Source of the DNA: Entophlyctis helioformis
Lineage: Eukaryota; Chytridiomycota; Chytridiomycetes; Chytridiales; Chytriomycetaceae
Assembly: GCA_025526915.1 (NCBI GenBank)
Contig: JAHLKH010000022.1
Coordinates: 124,001-188,000, forward strand
Length of the DNA stretch: 64,000 nt
Direction of reading: 5' to 3'
Every line of letters starts with the position of its first letter. Positions within the stretch are counted from its first letter, which is position 1. Both the position numbers and the translations under genes were made by a program. A model generated the notes under the pieces. The model saw nothing but the letters and a program-made list of their open reading frames with translations. It made no database searches and had not been told where the DNA came from. This document shows positions 32,939 through 42,592 of this stretch, one piece after another.

Positions 32939-34018
32939 TCACACAGCCAGTGCAGGCGGTTTGTCGAGTCCGACGAGCTCGCGCACCGACCGACGGAGAC
33001 GACGGTCGACCGAGACAAAGATGATGGGGTTGGCAAGCGTGTTGATGGCGGCAATGATGGTCGAAATGCCATCGACCTGCCACGACACCTTCTTGCCCGT
33101 GAACATCTGCACAAACGAGAGGGCAACAACACCTATCCACAGGGCAATGAACACGGACGAGATGGCGATACCGCGGAAGGCGACATTGCGCAGGGCCTCG
33201 TCGAACTGGCCGGCAATGCGCGCCGACGAGCCAGCGGCGCCGCTGCTGCTGCGGTTGCTGGTCTTGCCGGGAGCATCCGCACTGTTGTTGCTCGACTTGA
33301 GCACCGCATCGTCGTGGCGGTGGTCGGCCGACGCGGAGAGGGAGCCCTTGCTGCCGCTGGTCGGCGACATTTCGATGCTCGCCGTGTGGGTGTGCATGAC
33401 GTTGCGGATGCTCTCATCGACGACCTTGATCTTGGACCACACCGACACGTAAGCCCAGATGACGACGACGGGCACGACAATGAGCAGCAGGTCGCCATAG
33501 ATGTTGATGGCGACCTGCACGGGGTTGCGCGACGTATAGTCAAAGTGGCAGTGGAGATTGGCAGGCTCAATGACATAGCCGCTGCCATCGATGTACACCA
33601 TGAGCGACGAGACGATGGATATGATCCAGCAGAGCAGAAGGTAGATGCCCACACGCTCGCGGGTGACGTTGAGCCGCTCGCGGCAGATGACGTTCCACTG
33701 GTTGAACGACATGAGGGCAATGGAAATGACGGCGGCCGAGGCGGTGGCCTGCAGCGTGATGCCGACGATCTGGCAGCTCGCCGGCGAGCGCACGGCAGGG
33801 ACGCCGTTGGAGAAGGAGACGGCCGAGACGATGGTGACGAGAAGAGCAAAGATGGTGTCGGCGACGACCAGACTGAGGTTGAAGAAGTAGTCTGGCGTGC
33901 GGCGGGTGCGCATGATGGCGGCCAGCACGACGGTGTTGGCAATGACGGCTGCGGCCGAGATCAGCATGATGACCAGGAACAGCGTGCCGTGGTAGTCGGG
34001 ATCGGCCTCGGAGCTCAT
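32939..34018 (-). CDS. Class A-like seven-transmembrane receptor
   Basis: A 359-residue single exon, ATG 34016-34018. TM1 has the conserved Asn (AAVIANTVVLAAIM), TM2 reads FFNLSLVVADTIFALL, TM3 starts at SCQIVG, and NQW stands at the DRY position. ECL2 Cys is in LHCHFDYTS. Loop 3 is Ser/Gly-rich, TM6 begins AISSVFIALWIGVVAL, and TM7 reads AAINTLANPIIFVSVDRRL with NPxxF in place of NPxxY. An Ala sits where opsins carry the retinal Lys. A short basic helix 8 follows. Together with its neighbour this looks like a local receptor pair, perhaps an old inverted duplication (inference). Confidence 0.85.
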   Translation of the reverse strand: MSSEADPDYHGTLFLVIMLISAAAVIANTVVLAAIMRTRRTPDYFFNLSLVVADTIFALLVTIVSAVSFSNGVPAVRSPASCQIVGITLQATASAAVISIALMSFNQWNVICRERLNVTRERVGIYLLLCWIISIVSSLMVYIDGSGYVIEPANLHCHFDYTSRNPVQVAINIYGDLLLIVVPVVVIWAYVSVWSKIKVVDESIRNVMHTHTASIEMSPTSGSKGSLSASADHRHDDAVLKSSNNSADAPGKTSNRSSSGAAGSSARIAGQFDEALRNVAFRGIAISSVFIALWIGVVALSFVQMFTGKKVSWQVDGISTIIAAINTLANPIIFVSVDRRLRRSVRELVGLDKPPALAV

Positions 34019-34350
34019 GTCTGTCAGCGAGTCCTGCTTTGTTGCGTGTCCGTGTCAGCAGCCGCACAATTTGCTTTGTCGAGGCAGCGTGGCGTTCAAG
34101 CGGGGGGCGTTTTTTGGACGACGCAGTGATGCTCACGTAAACGGCAAGGAGGGGCGGCTGCGTGCTGGAGGGGGCTGCTGGGATAGGGGGCGGGGGCGGG
34201 GACGGGGGGCACCGGCAGGAGCAGTGGCCTTGTGCGTCTAGTCTCTATCTGCGCTGGGCAGCGTGCAGCGAATGGGCGGCGTGCGGTGTCGAGCGGCGTG
34301 CACACTCGGCAGTGTCGGTGACGTCAAGATACTGAGAGCGGGGGGAAGCA

Positions 34351-34373
34351 GGCCCGGTTCTCATACCATTACC
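34351..34373 (+). repeat. Left terminal inverted repeat
   Basis: Starts GGCCCGGTTCTCATACC. It matches the reverse complement of 42351-42373 at 19 of 23 positions, including the unbroken blocks GGCCCG, TCATAC and ATTACC. Found by eye; no flanking duplication is certain. Confidence 0.6.
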
Positions 34374-34390
34374 CCTGGTGGAATATTCCT

Positions 34391-34515
34391 GATTGGTCAA
34401 CTCTTGGTGTAATCGCTGTGATTGGTCGATCCTGGTGGAATCGGTGTGATTGGTCAACTCTTGGTGGAATCGCTGTGATTGGTCGATCTTGGTGGGATCG
34501 CTGTGATTGGTCGAT
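34391..34515 (+). repeat. Tandem 28/29-bp repeats, each with an inverted CCAAT box
   Basis: Units begin GATTGGTC at 34391, 34420, 34448, 34477 and 34505. Two forms alternate: type A continues AACTCTTGGTG (29 bp) and type B continues GATCCTGGTG (28 bp), giving a 57-bp dimer. A partial unit (CTGGTGGAAT) precedes the first. ATTGG is the reverse of the CCAAT box bound by NF-Y/HAP factors. There are no unique spacers, so it is not CRISPR-like. The position just inside the left inverted repeat suits either a promoter or a transposition-protein binding array. Confidence 0.85.
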
Positions 34516-34661
34516 CTAGAGAGCCCTTGCACAGTGCAGACACTGCGTGATGCGAGCACAGCAACGACAGTGGTGCAGGCAGCAGCGCCTGCTGTCTCGC
34601 TGGGCCGTGCGTGTGTGTCCTCCATGAATAAAGAGGGGCGAATGCATAGTCATGTGCAACG

Positions 34662-34681
34662 CTCTCTCTCTCTCTCTCTCT
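34662..34681. repeat. (CT)n microsatellite
   Basis: About ten CT dinucleotides upstream of the XPG-Fanzor gene; a short CA tract follows at about 34698-34708. Pyrimidine tracts like this are common in fungal promoters and 5' leaders. Confidence 0.85.
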
Positions 34682-34808
34682 GAGGAGCATGCCAATCCAC
34701 ACACACACAGACCAGTGCTCCATGTGTTGCTGCCAACCATCAGTCTGATATTACGAGAGCAGCTTGCCCGTAAAACGACCGACACAAAACAACACACAAC
34801 AAACACAC

Positions 34809-37800
34809 ATGGGAGTCGACGGCAGTCTCCCCACCATCGACAAGAGAGGTGGTGTCAAGACATACAAAGCAGACACCCCTCTGCCCACTGCCATTCAGGC
34901 CATTGCCCAGCAGCAGCCAGATGCAGCAGCAGCAGCAGCAGCAGCAGTCGACTCTGAGCCCATCAGCTGCATCATCCATGTCGACATCCTTTGCCTGCTC
35001 TTCATTGACATTATGTAAGGAGTGGCACCGACCATTGCCGCGCCTCCAACTTGGCCGCGGCCAATCACATGGGCCGCAATTCTGCGCCGCAGGATTGCAG
35101 TGTATAAAAGGCACATTTCGCCGCTTGGCAAGCCCGCTAGTGGTCTAGACACTTACAGCTTGCCAGGTACGCTGCTCTGCTCTGATGACGCTCATTCTAG
35201 AATGAAGAGACACTTACAGCTTGCCAGTGCCAAGCGTCACACATTATGAGAGCAGCAGCCGCAAAGCCGCCCCAGTCTGACAACGACTGGAGGCTGCTAC
35301 TCGAGCCGCTCATCAGCAGCCTCGCCGCAGCCATTGGACAGCTGCACACAGTCCAGCTGCACGTCGACGGCTCGCAGCTCGACACCGCCATCAAGGCTGC
35401 CTATGCCGGGCGGGCCTGGGCAGCATTGGAGGCGGCATCCTTTCTCATGGCTGAGGCAGCCAAGCGAAATACCGGCCAGAAGAGCGGCAAGCTCTCGAGG
35501 TGTGCCACTTGCTGCTGTTGATCTGCATGCTGTACTGACTCAATGCCATTCCAGAAACGAGATGCAGCGCCTGCAGAAGGCATACCCCCTCACACGCGAG
35601 CGCAAGGCAGCCATCTCGAGGGCCCTGGGCAGTCTTCTCAGATACTTCAAAGGCGGGTCGTCTGTGTGCCTTTGCGAGAATGAGGCGGATGTTTGCATCG
35701 CACGCCATTCCCACAAAGCAAGGTTGGTTGGTCTTCTGCATGCCTCTCCAATCCATGGCTCACGCGCCTTCTTGACAGCGATGTGCCAGTCATTGTGATC
35801 AGTGGCGACTCCGATCTGGTGTTCCACTGTGCCGGCTATTGCCCTGTCCTGCTGCTGCAACTGCGCAGTGGGCAGATCAATCGAATGCGATCATATAACC
35901 ACCATGGCATTGCCTCTATTGCAGCCACCTTAGGCTTGCCAGACATTCCCTTTGTCTGCCAGTTGGTGGCCGCAATGGCGAGCAACGACTATTTCCATTG
36001 TGTTGGGATTGGTAGGTTGGCTTGCCTGCTTTGCATTTTTGGATGTCATGCACTGCGACCTTGACTTACTCGTGATGCTGCGATGTGGACTTGAAAGGGA
36101 TCGTCACGGCTGCAAAGTGCATCATGGCATGCATTCGTTTGGAGGCAGAGCAGCTGGGCATCTCTGTCACGGATGTCTGTGAATGCCTCCAAGACCCCGA
36201 CATTGCGAGGATGTTTGTGCATGTCATCAAGATTGCGTTCATGTGGCAGATGTACAAGATCGGCGGCAAGCCTCTTGCTCAGTCATTCAGCAATGCCTTC
36301 GCGGTGTTTCTCAACTGTGACGAGAAAGGAGCCGATATTGGAGAGATCACAGCCCCAGCATGTGGCCATTATGCCAGTGTGTTTGCAGGACAGATGCGGC
36401 AGTAAGTCTTGGTTTGGATGCACTTGGACAGCATGGCATTGACATGAATGCATGCACCATCCAATGGCGACAGCATCACTGCCAACAGGACCATCTCGCC
36501 CCAAAACAGGTAGGCACGGCTGCGATCTCTGCAGGATTCTTGTGGCACTGACTCTGATGGATGCCACTGGCAGATCTGCCTCTGCATGCACGGCCTACAG
36601 CAACTGCTGCTTGAGCCACACGGCACAGCAGCTAAAGGGCAATGCCAGTCGTGCAGTTTGGCACCTCACACAGGACGCAGTCACAGAGCTCGCCAACCAC
36701 ACTGTCAGCACAAGGCGGATGGACGGCGTTTTTGGCGAATTCAATGGCTGCCGTGTCGTGCTTGGCTGCATCCTCCGGTGCACAGCAGATCAGCTTGCCA
36801 ATGACAGCATCAACGGCCGCGACATCCTTGCTGATATCTGCGAGAATGCAAGCAAGCAGCTGCTCCAGGCTGTGCACGAGAAGGATCTTGCTACAAAAGG
36901 ATATGAGATACTCAGCCCAGCTGAGCAGAGCCTGTTACACGCCTTTGTGAGTTTTGGGTGGCTTGGATGCGTGTCTTGACTGTCCACTGCATGCTGTTGC
37001 TGATTTTGAGCATGGCTGACTTGATCCATCACTGGGCGAGCAGATGGTGATCCTGAGACTGCAGGAACGGCTCAAGAGGTATCCAGGCGTCGCATGTGCA
37101 CCATTCAGGCGGTCAAGGAAGCCAGGTTCGCTCTGCATTTGTTTGGCACAGTGCGACCTTGTGTATTCACAATCAATCACGGCATTCTTCTGGCAGGCAA
37201 CCGCAAGGCTAAACAGCACCGCAGAAAGAGCACACGGATCGCGACTCGAAAGGCTGTCGCTGCCATTCGCAAACAGGCCGTAGATACGCTGAATCTCTTG
37301 GAATGCCAAAAGAAACACAGCCCGGACGACTTCAAGCCGCTGGCACTTTCTGAGCAGTATCAACAAGCAACGGACGCGCTGAAACTGATCATTGACAGGG
37401 CTCCAGTGCGTCTTTGCATTTCTATGCTCTGTTTGCATGTGGCGGCTTGATGCACCTGCTCATGCTTTGACTTGACAGGTCGGCAAGCCACCGAAAGCGC
37501 CAAAGATGCTGCTGCCATCTCCAGCCGCAGCTGATGGCACAGATCGCGACAAGATCCTCTACATTGATGTGCTTCAAGACACAAAGACAACCGTGAGTTG
37601 AACTGCAGGCTTGTGATTGTGAGCATCTTGTGCACATTCAGAATGCACGCCTAAGATTGCATCCAAACACGGCAGGAGCCATACCTTGTCACACTGGCCA
37701 GACAGGCTGTATTCAAGAAGGAGCGAGAAGAGCGTGCAGAGAAGGCCAAGGCAGATGAGATCATCAAGGAGCTCAAGAAGGATGCAAGCAAGCAAGCCCG

Positions 37801-40800
37801 CCAGGCTCAATCTGAGGACGAGACACAGGCGTAAGTGGCATATGGCATGTCGCGTGCCTTGATTGTGCTTGCTGACATGCATTCTGCTGGCAGATACGCA
37901 TTTCATGCAAGACGCACCTTGCACAATGAGCTTGTCCGGATGGGCGACTACAAACAAGGGGCCTGCCAGACTCTTCCTGCAGCCGCCAATTTCAAAGCAC
38001 CAACAGAGGAGGGCACGGAGAAAGACAAGGAGAAGGACGAGCACGAGCGCGAGCAGGAGGCACAGCAGCATCCCAAAGCACCAAAGGCTCAGACAAACAC
38101 GCAGCAACATCGCCCCAATATGATCGTGGATCTGAAGGTATGGGGGTTGATCGCCATGCTGCTCTGCATGCTCGGCTTTTTGCATGCTGACAGGTGTGCA
38201 GGAGATGGTTTCAGACAATCCAGCAAGCGCAAAGTTGTTGGGCCCTCCAGCCAAACCACCATCAGCAGAGCAAACCATCGCCATGGTTGTCCTAGCCTGC
38301 ATTTCCAAGGTTTACACGTTCATCGTCGGCGCTCGGCATGTCGGGATTGTGATGCTTGGCGCTGTTCTTGAAGTACTGCTCAAGCTTGAGTCAGATGAGC
38401 CACTGCCTCTCGATTATCGCGTTTTCAAGTGGACCCGCGATGGAAAGACCAACTACTGCTTTCTTGATCGCGAGAAACTTGACCGCAAGACAGAGGCTGC
38501 GCTCTTGGCAGGATACTGTGTGCTGGAACAAGACACCATGGTCCGGTTTATGTACGGCGTTGGTCCACATGGTCGCAAGGGCAAAATCCCTTTCTATGGG
38601 GATTCTGTGATCCTCTCAAAGGACACAGTGCTTGAGCTCTGCTCGCTCGGACACGTCAAGAAGCCCAAGCAGCCCAATGGCCCCAATGACCCTGACGGTC
38701 CTGACAGCCATGAGGACGATCGCGACCACGAGGATGATGATGATCATGATGACCACGAGGACGATGACGATCATGAGGATCACGAGGACGATGAGCAGCA
38801 TGATGACCATGAGGATGACGAGCAGCATGAGCAGCACGAGCAGCAAGCAGAAGCAGAAGCAGAAGCAGCAGCAGTCATTCCAACTGCCAATCAACTCCTC
38901 ACAGCACTGACCAGCAGCAGATCCGGTGGCGAGACGTCTGTGGCATGTCTCCTACGCCACATTGTCACGATTGTTGGCAATGGTCGCATGGCAAAGCCGC
39001 GATCATATATGGACACCACCAACGCATGGCTGGTCACCGTCATGCAACTGATTGTTCACCGTAACTGGACGCGGCGCATGGTGCACGCCAATGCAGGCAA
39101 GGTGCGTGCAGACATGGCTGATGCTGACATGATGGGCATGGATATGATGGATGCTGACAAGATGGACGCGATCCAGACAAGCGCGATCCAGACAGATTTG
39201 GACAAGGCAGTCCTGCCATGCAAGCTGGCTGTTGGTCTGTGTGGGAAAGCGGCCAATGACATCTACAGCTACTTGGCCAGAGATATCTGCACCATGCTGG
39301 CAGTGCATGCCATCTCGAACCAGTCGATGCTCATGCTTGCTGCTGCCCACCAGCTGATGCCCGGCGCATCAAAGGAGGAGGTCGTGGCATCAGTCGCGGC
39401 CATGACCAAAGCCATTGAGGATGCCACGCCACTGGCCGCCGAGGATGCCACACCACAGGTCGCTGAGGACGCCATGCCACTGGTCGCTAAGGACGCCCCA
39501 TCGCTGGCCGATCTTGACGCTGCACCACAAGCCACTCTGGATGCTGCACCTCCTGCAACAGGTCGCAAGAGGGCCCTGTCTAGCTCTTCGTCGCCCACCG
39601 ATTGCACCGCGACCAAGAAGCCATGTGGCGAGAGGGACGAGGCCACCACAGACGCGGCATCCAGCACACCTTCAGACACAGAGGGCATAGCCATTGCTGG
39701 GATCCCCCAACAGCTGGTCAGGCTTGCGGCAATCTTGCTCAACAAATCGCTGTCGGAAATAGGCAAGTTCTACCGGCTGCGCAAGCTGGCTGGCGAAACG
39801 GTGATCAAGTTATGCCCTGAGGCGGCGAATCGGGACCCATTTGTCCATATCACCGAGACCATTCTGTTTTGGTCGGTGATAGGGAACCCAAAGGATCGCA
39901 AGCCAACCAAGAACAACGCGGCATTGCAGGCTTTGCAAAAGCGTCTCTTGGCTGCGATCAGCAGTAGGTCGCACTTGGTTATGCCATGTTTACATGATTG
40001 GATACTTACAAACCACTCTTCTCAAAGAGCCTGGCTCGCAAGCCTTGACTCTTGCGTCATCCAACAAGGACATACAAGCCGCTTTCAGCTCAAGCCGCGA
40101 GGATTGCGTTCTCGACATTCTCCTCCCCGGACTCGCCTCGGATACACGACGCTTCCAGACGCCTGCAGACGCTAAGGTCCAGATGGACGCGGCTGCCAAG
40201 GCCAGAGCAGACGCCATTGCCGATGCGACTCTTGAGGCCAAGAGACTCCTTCTGGTTGGCAAGGTGCGCGAGGATTACATCCAGGCTGCGATCAAAGCCC
40301 TGCCCCCAGCGCGACCAACCAAGGCCGTCAGACTAGGCAGCATCAAGACCGATGGATACAGCGTCTCTCAGCTGACTCTGGACTTTCGCACAGACCGTCC
40401 AGAGTCGCCTCGCAGTATGTGGCGCACTTGAATGCGATGGTGCACACATTGGTTCTGACATCCGCCTTGATCTGCAGGTCCCAACGCGGCGTCTTCAGCC
40501 CAGCAACTCAGTCTTGCTGGTGATGCTCATGATCACATGGACGTCACATGTGAGTTGCTGTACCAATCCAGACGCGCACTTGTTGACCACACCAACTGAC
40601 ATGCCATCCACAGCCACCAATCCAGCCGACCCATCAGCCACAAGCCAAAAGTGACCAATCCTGTAAGCCACTTGCATGCTAAACTCGCGCATTGGTGCAC
40701 ATGCACTGCACATTCCTCACTCATGCCATGGCATGACAGGTCAAGCGCAACTTTTACGCCTCGCAGCGACTGCCCGATGTTGCTGATGCCAACAAGCTGC

Positions 40801-42225
40801 TCGCCAACAAGGGCTACCGGTTTGTGTGTATTGTCAGCTTTGATTGGGGCGAGCGGTACCTGTTTGGCGCGTCCAGCATGCTGGTCAATGTCAAGGAGGA
40901 GACATACACGCTCGAGGCCAACTACGTGCTCTCCTCTGGCGTATTCATGCTGAGCGTGACCTTCAGCGGTGGTATGCATGCAATGACTCTGCCACATGCA
41001 CTCTTGACCAGATCAACTCACAGTGCCTGCATCCTGTGCCAGGCTCAACAATCGATATGCCAAGGCGACCGATGTCCACGAGGCCATTGCATTCAAGACA
41101 GCAACGCATGCCGATCCAAACGCCACAGCAGGCGAGAGAGCCTTTTGGGATCTGCGCTGCCATGCGTACTGCTCGCCATTCCTGAATGCACGGGTACGGT
41201 TTCTCTGTTTCTGTATGCCCATTGACATGACCGCCATGCTGCTTGATCGCCTGCTGATTGCACTGGATGGCACGGCATGACATGGCATTCCACAGAAGGT
41301 CAAGGCCAAGCGGTTCACCATGTGCAGCAACAGCATGTCTATTCGCGGAAACGCTCTTGAGGGCATCATGAAGCTGGCAGGCTCGACCACTGGCAAGCGC
41401 GCATCTGCTGCGTCTCAAGGCCTCCCTGTCGACCGAACAAAGTCGACAGAGGACAACATTCCTGTTGTGTGGGCATTTGGCATCGACTTTACAGGCCAAG
41501 GTGGCAGGCACGCTGTGTTTGAGAGGTTTCTCATCAGGCATCTGCGGTCGTCTGGATATGCCTATGTGCGTCTGATGCCACACTGTCCATCCATCCATCC
41601 ATCTGTGCACCAACTGACCACACGATCCTGCACACACACACACACACACTCACAGATCTACCGCTGCAATGAGAACCTGACCAGCCAGATGTGCCCGCAG
41701 TGCAAGCAGCGGATCCCATACGAGAACCGCACCAACCTGCGACGCTACGAGTGCATACCATGCGAGACTGTCTACCACCGAGACGTGCTTGGAGCCACCA
41801 ACATCGGGATGGTCGCGCTGTGGCATCTGCTCTTTGGACACCGGCCGCTCTACTTGACGCACACCAAAGCCGACAGCAATCCAGCCACGCCAGAGCACCT
41901 CAAAAGCATCGCAAGAATGCATACTGCCATCAAGCTGCGTGCACGAGATGCTCCGCCTGTTGTCCCACAGCCTCAAACGCGGAAACACTTCAAGTCGCAT
42001 GTGGCCTCATGGGACCAGATCAGCCTGCCGTCCTGTGGTATTCAAGACGTGCTGTACAGCAGCGTTCAAGACACGGACCATCCGTCGTCCAGCTGCGACC
42101 AGCACACAGACAGCCTGCCCTCAAGTCACTTGACCTGCATCCCACACAGTGACTTGTTTGACTACCAACTCTTTGAATCGGGGGACCTCCCGATCGACCT
42201 AACGGGTCACTTCAATAGAAGGTAA
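34809..42225 (+). CDS. XPG/FEN1-like nuclease fused to Fanzor (eukaryotic TnpB) nuclease, 19 exons
   Basis: Exons 34809-35014, 35251-35499, 35555-35722, 35779-36011, 36098-36401, 36474-36509, 36574-36946, 37058-37405, 37479-37592, 37676-37830, 37894-38137, 38202-39963, 40028-40414, 40478-40559, 40614-40662, 40740-40971, 41012-41193, 41296-41565 and 41656-42225 join in phase to 1987 residues. The N-terminus is XPG-like: MGVDG, HVD59, CENEADVCIA (Glu193, Glu195, Asp197), SGDSD (218, 220) and ASNDY (278), then VGIG. Residues ~810-1397 hold a His/Asp/Glu-rich linker and Asp-Ala repeats. The C-terminus is Fanzor RuvC: FDWGER (Asp ~1604), NENLTSQMC (Glu ~1804) and YHRDVLGATNI (Asp ~1841), with a CX2C...CX2C zinc ribbon. 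The acceptor at 37057 is the least certain join. Two separate genes remain possible. Confidence 0.75.
35103..35110 (+). promoter_or_regulatory. TATA box inside intron 1 of the XPG-Fanzor gene
   Basis: TATAAAAG lies 144 bp upstream of an in-frame ATG at 35246, itself just before the exon 2 acceptor. It could drive a shorter transcript lacking the MGV N-terminus of the XPG domain. Flanking direct repeats are at 35147 and 35208. Confidence 0.4.
35147..35227 (+). repeat. Two identical 20-bp direct repeats flanking a palindrome
   Basis: Copies at 35147-35166 and 35208-35227 are identical (AGACACTTACAGCTTGCCAG). Between them lies the 12-bp palindrome CATTCTAGAATG (about 35193-35204). All sit in intron 1. 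Each copy ends GCTTGCCAG, which resembles a splice acceptor, so the duplication may offer alternative acceptors. Confidence 0.75.
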
Positions 42226-42237
42226 GACCCTCGTTGG
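42165..42237 (+). ncRNA. Candidate omega-RNA 3' structure overlapping the Fanzor stop codon
   Basis: Complementary segments nest around the end of the frame: CCAAC 42165-42169 with GTTGG 42233-42237; TTGAA 42173-42177 with TTCAA 42211-42215; ATCGGG 42177-42182 with CCCGAT 42189-42194; GACC 42196-42199 with GGTC 42205-42208. Together they form a branched fold with two hairpins inside a closing stem. Fanzor and TnpB guide RNAs are known to overlap the 3' end of the nuclease gene and to continue toward the element end, here 42373. The structure was drawn by eye and the RNA is not proven. Confidence 0.4.
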
Positions 42238-42350
42238 ATGTGTCTCGCCCGCCTGTCGTCGCATGCTCGTTGCTGACTCGAACCTTCAATCGTGTGATGT
42301 GCTTGCTTGCATCCGTCGCCTCTCTGGTCGAATTTAACTCCAAAATCCTT

Positions 42351-42373
42351 GGTAATTGTATGAATATCGGGCC
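42351..42373 (-). repeat. Right terminal inverted repeat
   Basis: Reads GGTAATTGTATGAATATCG and then GGCC on the plus strand, the inverted partner of 34351-34373 with four mismatches. It lies 126 bp after the Fanzor stop codon, the distance expected if a guide RNA fills the interval. Confidence 0.6.
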
Positions 42374-42592
42374 GAGAAGTACGCAACATGCGAATGCCGT
42401 TGGCTTAGCTGGGCTCAGCAGCGTGACTTCTGCTTTTCATTTCGAGGCGGATCATGTGTCCGGGTGTGCACCACAGCAGCATGACCAGCACAGGTGCAAG
42501 CGGCGCCGCCGCCACCATGTCCACCACCACGACCACCACCACGACCACCACGACCACCCAGACACAGACAGACACAGACAGAGCGCAGCAGA

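Larger units (their letters stand above)
34351..42373 (+). mobile_element. Candidate 8.0-kb Fanzor-carrying transposon
   Basis: The limits are set by a pair of inverted repeats of 23 bp (19 matches), 34351-34373 and 42351-42373. Inside are a left subterminal repeat array, one large split gene (34809-42225) encoding an XPG-type nuclease joined to a Fanzor nuclease, and a candidate guide-RNA structure at the gene's 3' end. No DDE transposase, reverse transcriptase or Helitron protein is visible, so the element is either non-autonomous or moved by its own nucleases. No perfect target-site duplication is seen; flanks read GGAAGCA on the left and GAGAAGTA on the right. Fanzor genes are known inside several eukaryotic DNA transposon types, which makes the reading plausible. 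Confidence 0.62.

Noticed and set aside
30668..34018. Fungal rhodopsins
   Set aside because: Both TM7 helices have Ala where opsins carry the retinal-binding Lys.
34391..34515. CRISPR-like array
   Set aside because: The units are contiguous with no unique spacers; it is a plain tandem repeat.
35246..42225. Separate gene start at ATG 35246 as the main model
   Set aside because: Exon 1 at 34809-35014 supplies the MGVDG start and catalytic Asp of an XPG domain and joins in phase. The internal start is kept only as a possible isoform.
40740..42225. Bacterial TnpB contamination
   Set aside because: The RuvC region is interrupted by several spliceosomal introns and lies between ordinary fungal genes, so it is a eukaryotic Fanzor.
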